Source: Chloroflexota bacterium
GTDB lineage: Bacteria; Chloroflexota; Anaerolineae; Anaerolineales; DRMV01
NCBI GenBank assembly: GCA_011322445.1
Contig: DRMV01000043.1
Span: forward strand, 1 to 64,000
Length of the DNA stretch: 64,000 nt
Reading direction: 5' to 3'
The translations under genes and the position numbers were made by a program. The notes under the pieces were generated by a model. That model saw nothing but the letters and a program-made list of their open reading frames with translations. It was not told the DNA's origin and did no database searches. This document shows, in pieces, positions 8,397-17,718 of the stretch; position 1 is the stretch's first letter; each line of letters opens with the position of its first letter.

Positions 8397-8956
8397 GGTA
8401 AGGCTTGAGCGGCAATCTTGCGATGGACTTCGCGCGCCAGCAAGGTATCATCGAGGGCGCGATGGCTGTTGGGGATGGGAATGCGCAACTCCCGCCCCAC
8501 TTGCTCTAACCGCCAGCGTCGCAGGCTGCCATCGGGCGCGCGCTGGCCCTTGAACTCGGAATAGAGCATCAGCAAATCGCCGAACTCCGCCCCTGGCACT
8601 TCAAAAGCCATGCCATAGCGGGCGGCGGTTTGCTGCATCAGGCGCACGTCGTAATCGGCGTTGTAAATCAACACCAAACGACCTGCCATCGCGGCCTGAA
8701 TTTGCGGCCATGCTTCCGGCCAGGTGGGCGCGCCCTGCAACATGGTCGTGGTCAAGCCGTGCACACGCGACGCATCGGGCGGCACTTCACCTTGCGGGCG
8801 AATGAGCGTGTTGACCAACGGGCGGCCATCGGCATCCACAATGGCAATTTCGATGACTTCCGCACCTTCATCCAGGCCGGTGGTTTCGGTATCCAGGTAA
8901 ACCGGTTGCCGTTTCAGCCACGCTTTGGCCTGCCGAATGGCATCCCAGCGGCTCAT
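8387..8956 (-). CDS. DnaQ-like 3'-5' exonuclease (DEDDh)
   Basis: The product is 189 aa. All three exonuclease blocks are visible: Exo I YLDTETTGLDEG, Exo II YNADYDVRL, and Exo III HRALDDT with the His of the DEDDh class. A HGLTTTML segment lies between Exo I and II as in PolIII epsilon. There is no polymerase or helicase fusion, so it is a free-standing proofreading or nucleic-acid-turnover nuclease. It overlaps the aldo/keto reductase stop by 4 nt (ATGA) and the methyltransferase start by 10 nt. Confidence 0.9.
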   Translation of the reverse strand: MSRWDAIRQAKAWLKRQPVYLDTETTGLDEGAEVIEIAIVDADGRPLVNTLIRPQGEVPPDASRVHGLTTTMLQGAPTWPEAWPQIQAAMAGRLVLIYNADYDVRLMQQTAARYGMAFEVPGAEFGDLLMLYSEFKGQRAPDGSLRRWRLEQVGRELRIPIPNSHRALDDTLLAREVHRKIAAQALPWG

Positions 8957-9921
8957 GCATCTTCCTCCGGTGCATTTTGCAAAATGGCCTCAATGCGCTC
9001 CAGCACCTCATCGCCGAGTTTGTCTAAAGCCTCGGCGGCACCCAGGTTCTCTTCCAGTTGGTCCATGCGGGTCGCGCCGGTAATCACGCTGGAGACCTCT
9101 TTGCGGCGCAGCAGCCAGGCGATAGCCAGTTGGGCTGTGGTGATGTCCAGGTCGGCAGCCAAAGCAGAAAGTTGCCGCACTTTTGCAATCACCTCGGGCG
9201 TAATCCGGTCGCGAATCCAGCCCATGTTTTCCAGCGAGGCCCGGCTGCCCTCGGGGATGCCATCGTTATACTTGCCCGTCAGAATGCCGGAATAAAGCGG
9301 GCTCCACGTGGTCAGGCCAATGCCAAAGCGCCGAGCCACCGGTGCGAGTTCCATTTCCACGCGGCGGCGGTGCAGCATGTTGTACTGCGGCTGCTCCACC
9401 ACCGGCGGGATGAGGTGGTGCTGACGCGCCAGGCCCACGGCCTCCACAATCTGCGCTGCCGTCCATTCCGAGGTGCCCCAGTAGAGGATTTTCCCCTGCT
9501 GGATGAAAATGTTCATCGTGTAAACCACCTCTTCCACCGGCGTATCGGGGTCAAAGCGATGGCAATAATAAATATCCAGGTAATCGGTCTGCAAGCGCCG
9601 CAGCGAAGCATGCAGCGACTCGCTCATGTGCTTGCGCGACAAGCCGCGTCCGTTGGGCCCAGGCATCGTAGGCCAAAACACCTTGCTGGAAAGCACCAAG
9701 CCCTCACGCGGCAAGCCTTGAATGGCCTTTCCCATGATGATCTCCGCCTGGCCGCGGGCATACACATCGGCATTGTCGAAGAAATTGATGCCGCGGTCAT
9801 ACGCTGCATGCACGAGGTCGGTGGCTTCCTGCTGGGAAAGTTGATTGCCAAAAGTGACCCACGCCCCATAAGAAATTTCACTTACTTTGATCCCCGACTG
9901 ACCCAAACGTCGGTAATGCAT
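8953..9921 (-). CDS. Aldo/keto reductase (Kv-beta-like/YghZ-type)
   Basis: The product is 322 aa. An NADPH-dependent TIM-barrel oxidoreductase with FFDNADVYARGQAE carrying the catalytic Asp and Tyr, SSKVFW with the Lys, and YCHRFDP with the His. The segment MNIFIQQGKILYWGTSEW and the cofactor region toward the C-terminus fit the voltage-gated K+ channel beta / YghZ group. Substrate is unknown; aldehyde or methylglyoxal detoxification is common. The ATG has an AGGAGG site. It is the first gene of the unit running through the exonuclease and methyltransferase. Confidence 0.9.
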   Translation of the reverse strand: MHYRRLGQSGIKVSEISYGAWVTFGNQLSQQEATDLVHAAYDRGINFFDNADVYARGQAEIIMGKAIQGLPREGLVLSSKVFWPTMPGPNGRGLSRKHMSESLHASLRRLQTDYLDIYYCHRFDPDTPVEEVVYTMNIFIQQGKILYWGTSEWTAAQIVEAVGLARQHHLIPPVVEQPQYNMLHRRRVEMELAPVARRFGIGLTTWSPLYSGILTGKYNDGIPEGSRASLENMGWIRDRITPEVIAKVRQLSALAADLDITTAQLAIAWLLRRKEVSSVITGATRMDQLEENLGAAEALDKLGDEVLERIEAILQNAPEEDA

Positions 9922-9961
9922 TTTAACCTCCTGGCAGAAACTAAGCGTTAGAATGACCTAA

Positions 9962-9967
9962 ATTATA
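9962..9967 (-). promoter_or_regulatory. -10 element for the aldo/keto reductase operon
   Basis: On the minus strand GGTATAATTTAGG contains a consensus TATAAT about 40 nt upstream of the start codon. The -35 is not clear. Confidence 0.5.
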
Positions 9968-10122
9968 CCAGCCATTCCGCATTTTCCGTCTCCAGAGGCA
10001 AGCCTTACCACCCCCTCCCGTTGCGTCCCTTGCGCCCCAACATCGCCCAATTTTAGCCTTGCATTCCAGGGTATCTTATGCTAAAGTGTAAGCGAGAGCC
10101 TTGGAAAGGCAAGGAGGCCACA

Positions 10123-10416
10123 ATGAACGGCGAATGGGAACAAATGGCTGAAGACATCCGCCGCTCGCTGGAAGCCATCACCCGCGCCCATGCCAGCGCC
10201 GAGGCATTGCAGAAAGAGCCCGGCCACCATACGCTGCAAGCCTATCGGCAGGAACTGCAGGCCCTCATCAAAGAGCTCAAAACGCTGGATTACCTGGTGC
10301 ATCATGAAATCGAGGTCGCCGTCGAAGACATTGGCGACTTGCTCAATCGGGCATTGGTCGGGCGCAAAGCGCCTTATCGCCACAGCCCCGAAATCCACAA
10401 TGCTGAGGATGAATGA
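10123..10416 (+). CDS. Small helical hypothetical protein
   Basis: The product is 97 aa, predicted mostly helical, with heptad-like spacing (LQAYRQELQALIKELKTL) and an acidic tail. No family is recognised. The ATG at 10123 has AAGGAGG 6 nt upstream; an in-frame earlier ATG at 10078 lacks one. It ends 6 nt before a stand-alone receiver protein, so it may be its partner, for example a short output, adaptor or Hpt-like module. The central His-His pair (LVHHEIEV) is the only His-rich spot, but this is weak evidence for phosphotransfer. Confidence 0.7.
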   Translation: MNGEWEQMAEDIRRSLEAITRAHASAEALQKEPGHHTLQAYRQELQALIKELKTLDYLVHHEIEVAVEDIGDLLNRALVGRKAPYRHSPEIHNAEDE

Positions 10417-10422
10417 CAGCCA

Positions 10423-10809
10423 ATGAGCAGCACTACCCTCGAGATATTCATCGTCGAAGACGACAACGACACTGCCGACATGCTGGCCGAAATGGTGCGC
10501 CTGAGCGGCTATCGCGTGCGCCTTTACCACGGGGCGCACACGGTGCTGGCCGCGTTACGCCACACCAAGCCTGCCGCCATGATTTTAGATATCATGATGC
10601 CAGACATCTCCGGCCTGGACGTCTTGCGGGAAATCCGTAACGATGCCCGCTTGCAAGCGCTGCCGGTGATTTTGCTTTCTGCCAAAAGCACCCCGCTGGA
10701 AATCGAAGAAGGGATGCAAGCCGGTGCCAACCTGTACCTCACCAAACCCGTGAGGTTCGACGAACTCCAGCGCGCCATCGAAGAAGTGCTGGCAGTCAAC
10801 ACGACATAA
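10423..10809 (+). CDS. Stand-alone response regulator receiver
   Basis: The product is 128 aa, one CheY-like REC domain only. The acidic pocket is IVEDDND near residue 10, the phospho-acceptor Asp lies in MILDIMMPD near residue 57, and the conserved Lys is in LTKPV near residue 106. No DNA-binding output domain is present, so it probably acts by protein-protein contact. No histidine kinase is near. It is likely co-transcribed with the 97-aa protein and thpR (gaps of 6 and 18 nt). Confidence 0.9.
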   Translation: MSSTTLEIFIVEDDNDTADMLAEMVRLSGYRVRLYHGAHTVLAALRHTKPAAMILDIMMPDISGLDVLREIRNDARLQALPVILLSAKSTPLEIEEGMQAGANLYLTKPVRFDELQRAIEEVLAVNTT

Positions 10810-10827
10810 CCTTTGCGAGGTCGCCTG

Positions 10828-11430
10828 ATGAGTGTCATTCGCGCTTTCATTGCCATCGATTTGCCGGAAGAAGTCCGCCAGCGCCTTTCCCGCGTTTCGC
10901 ACAAACTTCAGCAACAGCTCCAACCCTACCCCATCCGGTGGGTGCCTCCCAAGAACATCCACCTGACGCTGAAGTTCCTGGGCGACGTCTCAGAACACAA
11001 CCTGCGCATGCTCACCCACTTGCTTGCCGGGGAAGTGGAAAGCCACCGCCCCTTTGAATTTGGTGTGGGCACGTTGGGCGCTTTTCCCGACATCCGACGG
11101 CCACGGGTGATTTGGGTGGGCATCGAAGCCCCCGACGAACTGGTCGCCCTCCAGCGCGGCATTGACCATGCGATGGCAAAACTGGGCTACACCACCGAGC
11201 GCCGCCCCTTCCAGCCGCATCTGACGCTCGCGCGGGTTTCACGCAACGCCACCGGCGCTGAAGTGCGCGACATCAGCCACGTGCTTCAGAAAACCACCGT
11301 AGGTTTTCTGGGAAGCACTCGCGTCACCGAAGTACACCTTTACCGAAGCGATTTGCAACCCCACGGCGCGGTTTACACCCGCCTGTTTACCACTTCACTC
11401 AACGCCGAAACCCCACCTGCGGTGGTTTAG
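10828..11430 (+). CDS. thpR: RNA 2',3'-cyclic phosphodiesterase (2H family)
   Basis: The product is 200 aa, typical for ThpR/LigT. It opens RNA 2',3'-cyclic phosphates to 2'-phosphates. The two signature HxTx motifs are present: HLTLKFLG near residue 47 and HLTLARV near residue 132, flanked by PIRWVPPKNI. The ATG at 10828 is chosen over the TTG at 10813 because family homology starts RAFIAIDLPEE immediately after it; the site GCGAGG lies upstream. It fits the window's RNA end-processing theme with RtcB and archease. Confidence 0.93.
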   Translation: MSVIRAFIAIDLPEEVRQRLSRVSHKLQQQLQPYPIRWVPPKNIHLTLKFLGDVSEHNLRMLTHLLAGEVESHRPFEFGVGTLGAFPDIRRPRVIWVGIEAPDELVALQRGIDHAMAKLGYTTERRPFQPHLTLARVSRNATGAEVRDISHVLQKTTVGFLGSTRVTEVHLYRSDLQPHGAVYTRLFTTSLNAETPPAVV

Positions 11431-11509
11431 CCCCATTTCTCCGCCGCAGGCAGCCGTCAGGCTCGCCTTTTCTGACTATGCGAAACACCGCCCCAACCAA
11501 GGAGGTCGC

Positions 11510-11851
11510 TTGGACGCTTTGACGTTTGCTCACCACCTCGTGGACGCCCTGGAAGAGCACAAGGGGGAAGACATCGTGCTTCTGGACATTCACAACCTGG
11601 CCCCTTTCGCCGACTACTTCGTCATCTGCTCAGGCGGCAACGACCGCCTTCTCGACGCCCTCGCCCGTGCCGTCCTCGACGAAGGTCGCAGCGCCAAAAT
11701 TCATGGGCGCGTCGAAGGCACCGCCCGCTCGGGCTGGATTTTGGTCGACTTCGGCGAAGTCGTCGTACATCTCTTCGCCCCCGACCTACGCGCTTACTAC
11801 CGTCTGGAAGACCTGTGGGCTGAAGGCAAAACGCTGCTGCACGTCCAATAA
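11510..11851 (+). CDS. rsfS: Ribosomal silencing factor RsfS
   Basis: The product is 113 aa, the usual size for RsfS/Iojap. It binds uL14 on the large subunit and blocks subunit joining when nutrients are low. Family motifs are GEDIVLLDIHNLAPFADYFVI near residue 20, SGWILVDFGEVVVHLF near residue 78 and YYRLEDLW at the end. The start is TTG at 11510, set by the perfect site AAGGAGG 5 nt upstream. It is followed by tRNA-Gln. Confidence 0.95.
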   Translation: MDALTFAHHLVDALEEHKGEDIVLLDIHNLAPFADYFVICSGGNDRLLDALARAVLDEGRSAKIHGRVEGTARSGWILVDFGEVVVHLFAPDLRAYYRLEDLWAEGKTLLHVQ

Positions 11852-11896
11852 AGCCCTTTTTTTGCCGCCAAAAAACTGGACGCTTCTCCACGCCTG

Positions 11897-11905
11897 TGGT
11901 AGAAT
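11897..11905 (+). promoter_or_regulatory. Extended -10 promoter of tRNA-Gln
   Basis: TGGTAGAAT lies 12 nt before the mature tRNA 5' end and is followed by the GC-rich CGCCCGC also seen after other promoters here. Confidence 0.6.
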
Positions 11906-11917
11906 GACGCCCGCTGT

Positions 11918-11992
11918 TGGGGGCTCGTCTAATCGGCAGGACAGCGGACTCTGGATCCGTATGTGGAGGTTCGAGTCCTCCGCCCCCAGCCA
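11918..11992 (+). tRNA. tRNA-Gln (anticodon CTG)
   Basis: The acceptor stem TGGGGGC pairs with GCCCCCA. The anticodon loop CTCTGGA gives CTG. A T-arm GGTTCGAGTCC is present. Discriminator G and CCA are encoded (11990-11992), unlike the other three tRNAs in this window. Confidence 0.95.
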
Positions 11993-12022
11993 AACACCCG
12001 ACCATTGTGGCCGGGTGTTTTT
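11993..12022 (+). terminator. Terminator of tRNA-Gln
   Basis: AACACCCG (11993-12000) pairs with CGGGTGTT (12012-12019) and is followed by TTTCG. It begins immediately after the CCA end and may also serve trmH, which converges here. Confidence 0.8.
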
Positions 12023-12026
12023 CGTT

Positions 12027-12797
12027 TCAGGGGACAGGGTCAGCCAGTTCTGGCGGCAACGGCAAGCCACGGCGGCGGTAAAACGCCCGCTCTAACACCG
12101 CGTGCCGTTCCACAATCCGCCGATACCAGCGCAACGTCAATTCTTCCCGCTCAGCCTCGCTCAACGGCCAGGGGGCTTCGGCGCGATGCAGTGCCGCCCG
12201 CAAATGCGAAAGCGTTATCGCCACACTCACCGAAATGTTGAAACTTTCGACAAAACCGTACATGGGCAGGCGTAACGAAGCATCGGCATGTTCCAAAGCG
12301 TAGGGGCTAAGCCCTTCTCGCTCATTGCCGAAAAGGAAAGCCAGGGGCCTATCCAGCGGCACGTCTTCCAGGCTCCAGGCCTCGCCGTGGGGCGAAGTTG
12401 CCACAATGCGATAACCGCGCGCCCGCAGGGCTTCCAACGCGGCTGCCGTTGCCGGGAATTCCGCTGGCATCTCGTGCTGGCGCTCCAGCGCGGCGGGATC
12501 GGCTGCTCCCCACGGGCTGCGGAAGCGATGCAAATCGACCCATTTGTGCGCCCCCAGCGCCACATCGGGGTTGACCTTGTAGGCGTTCCAGTTCTCGGCA
12601 ATGTAAACATCTTGAATGCCCAGCGCGTCGGCCGTGCGCAGGGTTGCGCTGGCATTCTGAGGCTGATAAATGTCTTCCAACATAAAGGTGATGTAGCGCG
12701 TTCGCCAACGCAGCACCTCGGCAATTTTGCGGCGCTTGTTTTCGGTGACAAACTGTCCCAAAAAGGCAATTAACTCACGGCGTAAAGCAACGTCCAT
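12027..12797 (-). CDS. trmH: tRNA (guanosine-2'-O)-methyltransferase TrmH (SpoU family)
   Basis: The product is 256 aa. It is a SPOUT-class enzyme that probably methylates the 2'-OH of G18 in the tRNA D-loop. Motif 1 is NASATLRTADALGI (about residue 48), motif 2 LFGNEREGLS (about 160), and motif 3 LPMYGFVESFNISVSVAITL (about 177), which forms the trefoil knot. A charged C-terminal extension matches TrmH more than RlmB. It follows the large membrane protein gene on the same strand with a 16-nt gap. Confidence 0.9.
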   Translation of the reverse strand: MDVALRRELIAFLGQFVTENKRRKIAEVLRWRTRYITFMLEDIYQPQNASATLRTADALGIQDVYIAENWNAYKVNPDVALGAHKWVDLHRFRSPWGAADPAALERQHEMPAEFPATAAALEALRARGYRIVATSPHGEAWSLEDVPLDRPLAFLFGNEREGLSPYALEHADASLRLPMYGFVESFNISVSVAITLSHLRAALHRAEAPWPLSEAEREELTLRWYRRIVERHAVLERAFYRRRGLPLPPELADPVP

Positions 12798-12813
12798 GCC
12801 TCCTCCTTACAAC

Positions 12814-14298
12814 TTAGCGTCCATAAAGCACACTGATGTGGTCGCGATACAACACCCGCCAGCCGCGGATGAGCAACAACCTGCCCAACGGCGTATCGGG
12901 CGGCATCAGCACCAGGCGCACATCCCAGTAATCCAACACCGCCTCCCAACCGGGCTTGACTTCTGCAACCCGCAACCATTGCCCAATGATCTCGTCGCCA
13001 TACAAATCGGCGCGGCCATCGATAAAGACCGGGTAATCGGGCGCCGCCCACAACAAATATGCACCCCAGCCATAATCGTTGAAAAGGCGGCCCTGCGGAC
13101 GCTCAGTTTCCAGAAATGCCGCAGCCCCCACCGGGAAATTCTTCGCCGTGGCGCTGGCGTTCACCTGAGGCAGTGCCATGACCCCTACCTTGCCAAAAGC
13201 CACCAACGCCGCGAGGCCAATCAGGGCAAGGTTGAGTCGCGGGTGAATGGGAGCAGGCGGGCGCTCTTCCCGTGCAGGCAGCCAGGCCGTCACATCCCGC
13301 CGCAGGAATTCGGCATGGCGGGCCAACATCGGCACGGCCACCACCGCAAACAAGGCCACATTGCGCACAGCCGTCAGGGCCATCATCAGCATGCCGCCCA
13401 CCAGGAACGCATGCTCTAACGTGATGCGGCGAGCCGAAGCCCCTACCACCCACAGCAAAGCCACCAGCAGCGTCAGCATGGGAAGCAACGACGATTTATG
13501 GAAATCGGGGGCCTGCCATTCCGAAATCTTGCGCAGGGCGTGAATACCCAGCGTCTTGAACGGGTAGCCATACATTTCCAGGCCATAAGGATTCACCAAA
13601 ACAGCCAGCACCAGCGCCGCCCCCACAGCCGTGAGGGCGAGTAACCACCGCCAGGCAGCCGCCGCCGCTTGCGGGCCTTCCCGCCAACGCCGTACGCCCC
13701 ACCGCAACAAAGCAGCCGCCCAATACACGCCCCACCATACCAGCCCCATGATAAACGCACCGTGCCCATTGGCCCACAGCACCATCAAAAAAGGCAACCA
13801 AACAAGCAAGCGAGCGCCGCGCCGCCTGGCACGCGCCAATAGCCAAAGGAACAACGCCGAAAGCAAAAAGGAAAGCAAATGCGGACGGGCGCTCCAATAA
13901 ATGGCCGAAGTTGCTGCCCCCAACGTCACTGCCGCCGCCTTGATCAACGGATGCACCGACACATCCAGTTCCCGCAAAGTAAGCCACACCAGCCCCCACG
14001 CGGCCACTACAGTGAGCGCCACGGCCACATTCAGCGCCCCCAGCCCCCCCAGGCGATACAAGCCATACATCAGCAACTCAACCGGCCAGCCTGGGTAATG
14101 CCACGCCTCGCCCAACCGAGTATACGAAAAAGGGTCAACGTTTGGCAGAGCATGATGCACCCAAATCCATTTGCCGGCGCTCAGGTGCCACCACGTATCC
14201 GGCGAAACGGTATAACGCCCTGCCATCGCCATCACCATCAGGAGCGTCAGCACAGCCAAAAAGCGTTCCAGAGTACGGCGTCGTTCATCTTCCATCAT
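12814..14298 (-). CDS. Polytopic membrane protein, GT-C glycosyltransferase-like
   Basis: The product is 494 aa with about ten hydrophobic helices between residues 12 and 390 and a soluble C-terminal part. The first extracytoplasmic loop holds PDTWWHLSAGKWIW and DPFSYTRLGEAWHYPGWP, a block I associate with a widespread uncharacterised GT-C-like family. The C-terminal region has FIDGRADLYGDEI. Likely role is sugar transfer from a lipid carrier at the outer face of the membrane (inference). It follows a second GT-C-like gene by 11 nt, so the pair may act in one pathway. Confidence 0.65.
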   Translation of the reverse strand: MMEDERRRTLERFLAVLTLLMVMAMAGRYTVSPDTWWHLSAGKWIWVHHALPNVDPFSYTRLGEAWHYPGWPVELLMYGLYRLGGLGALNVAVALTVVAAWGLVWLTLRELDVSVHPLIKAAAVTLGAATSAIYWSARPHLLSFLLSALFLWLLARARRRGARLLVWLPFLMVLWANGHGAFIMGLVWWGVYWAAALLRWGVRRWREGPQAAAAAWRWLLALTAVGAALVLAVLVNPYGLEMYGYPFKTLGIHALRKISEWQAPDFHKSSLLPMLTLLVALLWVVGASARRITLEHAFLVGGMLMMALTAVRNVALFAVVAVPMLARHAEFLRRDVTAWLPAREERPPAPIHPRLNLALIGLAALVAFGKVGVMALPQVNASATAKNFPVGAAAFLETERPQGRLFNDYGWGAYLLWAAPDYPVFIDGRADLYGDEIIGQWLRVAEVKPGWEAVLDYWDVRLVLMPPDTPLGRLLLIRGWRVLYRDHISVLYGR

Positions 14299-14309
14299 CT
14301 ACTCCTCGT

Positions 14310-15884
14310 TCAACGCGTGCAGGCGCTCAGCACTGTACCCGGCAGGGGCGCATCAAGGGCATAAAAAACCACATGATCAGCCACCACCGCCTCTTGCCAG
14401 GTCACCCCATGCTGGCGCAGTAGCGCCCGCAAGCAAGTTTCCAGCCGGGGATGCTGCGGCACCACCAGTGCCACCCGACGCGCTGCCGCCACCTGCGCGT
14501 CATACGGTGGGTAGCGGTCGTCGCGCGGCGTGTAGCGCAAATCACGATGATAAGGCAAGCGCGGCACGAAAATCAGGCGCTCAGCGGTCAAAAAAGCCAG
14601 GGGGTAGGCCACCCAATAAGTCGTATAGCCGCGCGTCTCGCCGTGGGCTTCCAAAAACGCAGCCAACTGGGGCACAGCATCGGGGGCAAGACGGGCATCA
14701 GGGGCAAACTGGGTGGTCATCCGGTAAGGGTTCGCCGCGGCCTGGGCCGTACCGACAGCATAAAACAGCACCAGGAAGCCCACCACCCCCCAGCCAAGGG
14801 GCCTTCCCCGCCACCGCAGGCGCGGGAAAGCGCCCGCCAGCCCCAAAAAGAGCATTTGCGTGACCGGCAGGAAATAGCGCCCTGACGGGTCAGTACCAAA
14901 AGCCGTCAACACAAAACCCGCCCCAACGGCCAGCACAACCCCGAGAGGCAGCCACCATGCTTTCCGCCAGGAATGCCCCGCCCGCCACCACAGCATCGCC
15001 GCGGCGAAATACGCCCCTACCGCCCCTACAGCCAACACCGGCGCCAGCAAACGCACACCCCACGGCGGACGCAAGCCCAACGTCACTGGCAAGCCAAACA
15101 GCAGGGCATAAAGGGCATGACGGGCCGCGCGTGCCAGCCAGCCAACATGCTCCACCGCCACAGCGCTGCCGGTCAATTCGCGCAACAGCGCCGCCCAACC
15201 GTGCCGCAGGCCGTAAGCCCACCACGGCCACGCGCCCACCACCGCGCCGCCCAACGCTGCCGCCGCCAACAACGCGCTGCGCTGCCATCCCAGCCGCCGC
15301 CAACGGAACAGCAAAAACAAGCCCGCGGGCACAGCATACACCAAGGTCAGGCCAAAAGCCCACAAGCCCACGCCAGCCAACACGCCCCACAGCGCAGCCC
15401 CGGCAGGGCGCTCAACACCTTCCCCCAGCGCCAGCCACAACAGCGCCGTGCCCAATAACAACGCCTCACCATACCCCCCCAGGCTCACCGTGGTGTAAAG
15501 CGTCATATTCACCGTGGGCACGGCCATCAAAAGCGCCGCGGCCAGCGCACTTTCCCAATGGCCAAAAAGCCGCCACGCCAGCGCCGCGGTCAACACTACC
15601 GTCCCGGCATAGAGCAGCACCTGCACCAAGCGAATCACCCACACATACGCGCCCAACACTGCAAAACCCGCCGCCACCAGAAAGGCGTCCAGGCTCCCCA
15701 TGTAAGCCTGACCGTAAAAGAAAGTGGGGCGCCCGCCCTGCAATATATGGCGCGCCATCAAGCCCACCACCGCCTCGTCGGCATTGAACGGGAAGGCCTG
15801 CTGCCACAGCCAGAAAACCTTCCAGGCCACGGCGAGCAGCACCGCGCCGCCCAACAACCATCGCCAGCGAATGTGTGCCGTCAT
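14310..15884 (-). CDS. Glycosyltransferase family 39-like membrane protein
   Basis: The product is 524 aa with 10-12 transmembrane helices. The first loop has [16 protein letters not shown], where the Asp-Glu pair matches the catalytic acidic site of GT-C/GT39 enzymes, followed by [13 protein letters not shown]. Such enzymes use polyprenyl-phosphate sugars as donors outside the membrane. The ATG at 15884 is chosen because the signal-anchor starts there and a -10 lies just upstream; the frame extends 118 codons further but that part is antisense to kbl. It is the first gene of a minus-strand unit with the 494-aa protein and trmH. Confidence 0.75.
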   Translation of the reverse strand: MTAHIRWRWLLGGAVLLAVAWKVFWLWQQAFPFNADEAVVGLMARHILQGGRPTFFYGQAYMGSLDAFLVAAGFAVLGAYVWVIRLVQVLLYAGTVVLTAALAWRLFGHWESALAAALLMAVPTVNMTLYTTVSLGGYGEALLLGTALLWLALGEGVERPAGAALWGVLAGVGLWAFGLTLVYAVPAGLFLLFRWRRLGWQRSALLAAAALGGAVVGAWPWWAYGLRHGWAALLRELTGSAVAVEHVGWLARAARHALYALLFGLPVTLGLRPPWGVRLLAPVLAVGAVGAYFAAAMLWWRAGHSWRKAWWLPLGVVLAVGAGFVLTAFGTDPSGRYFLPVTQMLFLGLAGAFPRLRWRGRPLGWGVVGFLVLFYAVGTAQAAANPYRMTTQFAPDARLAPDAVPQLAAFLEAHGETRGYTTYWVAYPLAFLTAERLIFVPRLPYHRDLRYTPRDDRYPPYDAQVAAARRVALVVPQHPRLETCLRALLRQHGVTWQEAVVADHVVFYALDAPLPGTVLSACTR

Positions 15885-15891
15885 GGCTCTA

Positions 15892-15897
15892 TTGTAA
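15892..15897 (-). promoter_or_regulatory. -10 of the GT39-like gene
   Basis: On the minus strand TTACAATAGAGCC precedes the ATG, placing TACAAT only 7 nt from the start codon and implying a leaderless transcript. Confidence 0.5.
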
Positions 15898-15917
15898 CAG
15901 CCCCTCGGCTGCCTTTG

Positions 15918-15926
15918 TGCTATACT
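15918..15926 (+). promoter_or_regulatory. Extended -10 promoter of kbl
   Basis: TGCTATACT at 15918-15926 is an extended -10 about 40 nt before the kbl ATG. It is divergent from the GT39-like promoter. Confidence 0.55.
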
Positions 15927-15965
15927 GAAAGCGTAACACCCATCCCATCTCACGAGGGTACCGCG

Positions 15966-17162
<1,197 letters not shown>

Positions 17163-17188
17163 CCAACGCCCTCCAGCAAACCCTCCCA

Positions 17189-17222
17189 GCGACCTGACAG
17201 TGTGTCAGGTCGCTGCTTTTTA
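17189..17222 (+). terminator. Rho-independent terminator of kbl
   Basis: AGCGACCTGACA and TGTCAGGTCGCT form a perfect 12-bp stem with a 3-nt loop, followed by GCTTTTT. Confidence 0.92.
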
Positions 17223-17634
17223 ACGCATAATCAACTCAGATGTTGGGTTTAGACTCCTCGGCAAGGCTCAGCAGGGAATGGGCAAGATTCGCCACCAGCA
17301 GGGCGGATGGTGCCTTCGGTAATAACTGAGATGTGGTTCGAGAACGCATTAACGAGCACGCCCCAGGCGCACACCTCGCCTGGGGCATACCCGACCAACT
17401 CGGAAGGAGGAAAACACACTCGTCGTTCGGCTCGCACAACTCGCTGCTATTCTACCCTTCCCGCCGAAATGCGTTAGTGACGAACATCACATATTTGAGG
17501 TGAGCATTGGCCCCTAACTTCACCCTTTGGGCAGCCGTGCTTCAACGATTGCTCCGCAACTCCGCGCCACGCGCTTATCCGAACCGCGACTTTCTTAGAA
17601 AAGCGTTAGAAAAATTTTCTCGCCCTGCCACGGC
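17223..17634. other. Long intergenic region, possible decayed coding remnant
   Basis: About 410 nt hold no convincing gene. Two short overlapping minus-strand frames (17236-17439 and 17249-17437) give protein-like but unrecognised peptides that stop early. A hairpin with 10-bp arms (17360-17369 and 17377-17386) is present. A 13-nt ribosome-binding-site-like element AACTCGGAAGGAG at 17397 also occurs before fabF and tpx, but here no start codon follows. Confidence 0.35.
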
Positions 17635-17686
17635 TTGACAAAAAGCGACCTCACAAGTAAACTATAAGCGTAATAACTTTATACGC
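17635..17686 (+). promoter_or_regulatory. Promoter and possible operator of the peroxiredoxin gene
   Basis: TTGACA (17635-17640), a 17-nt spacer and TAAACT (17658-17663) make one of the best -35/-10 pairs in the window. An imperfect palindrome GCGTAATAACTTTATACGC (17668-17686) lies at the expected transcription start, a position where a redox repressor could bind. The repressor is not identified. Confidence 0.65.
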
Positions 17687-17718
17687 ATTCCAAATAACTT
17701 CACACAGGAGGAAGTACC

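Noticed and set aside
17236..17439. Functional small gene on the minus strand between kbl and the peroxiredoxin
   Set aside because: Two overlapping short frames compete, there is no ribosome-binding site, and no family is recognised; recorded only as a possible remnant.
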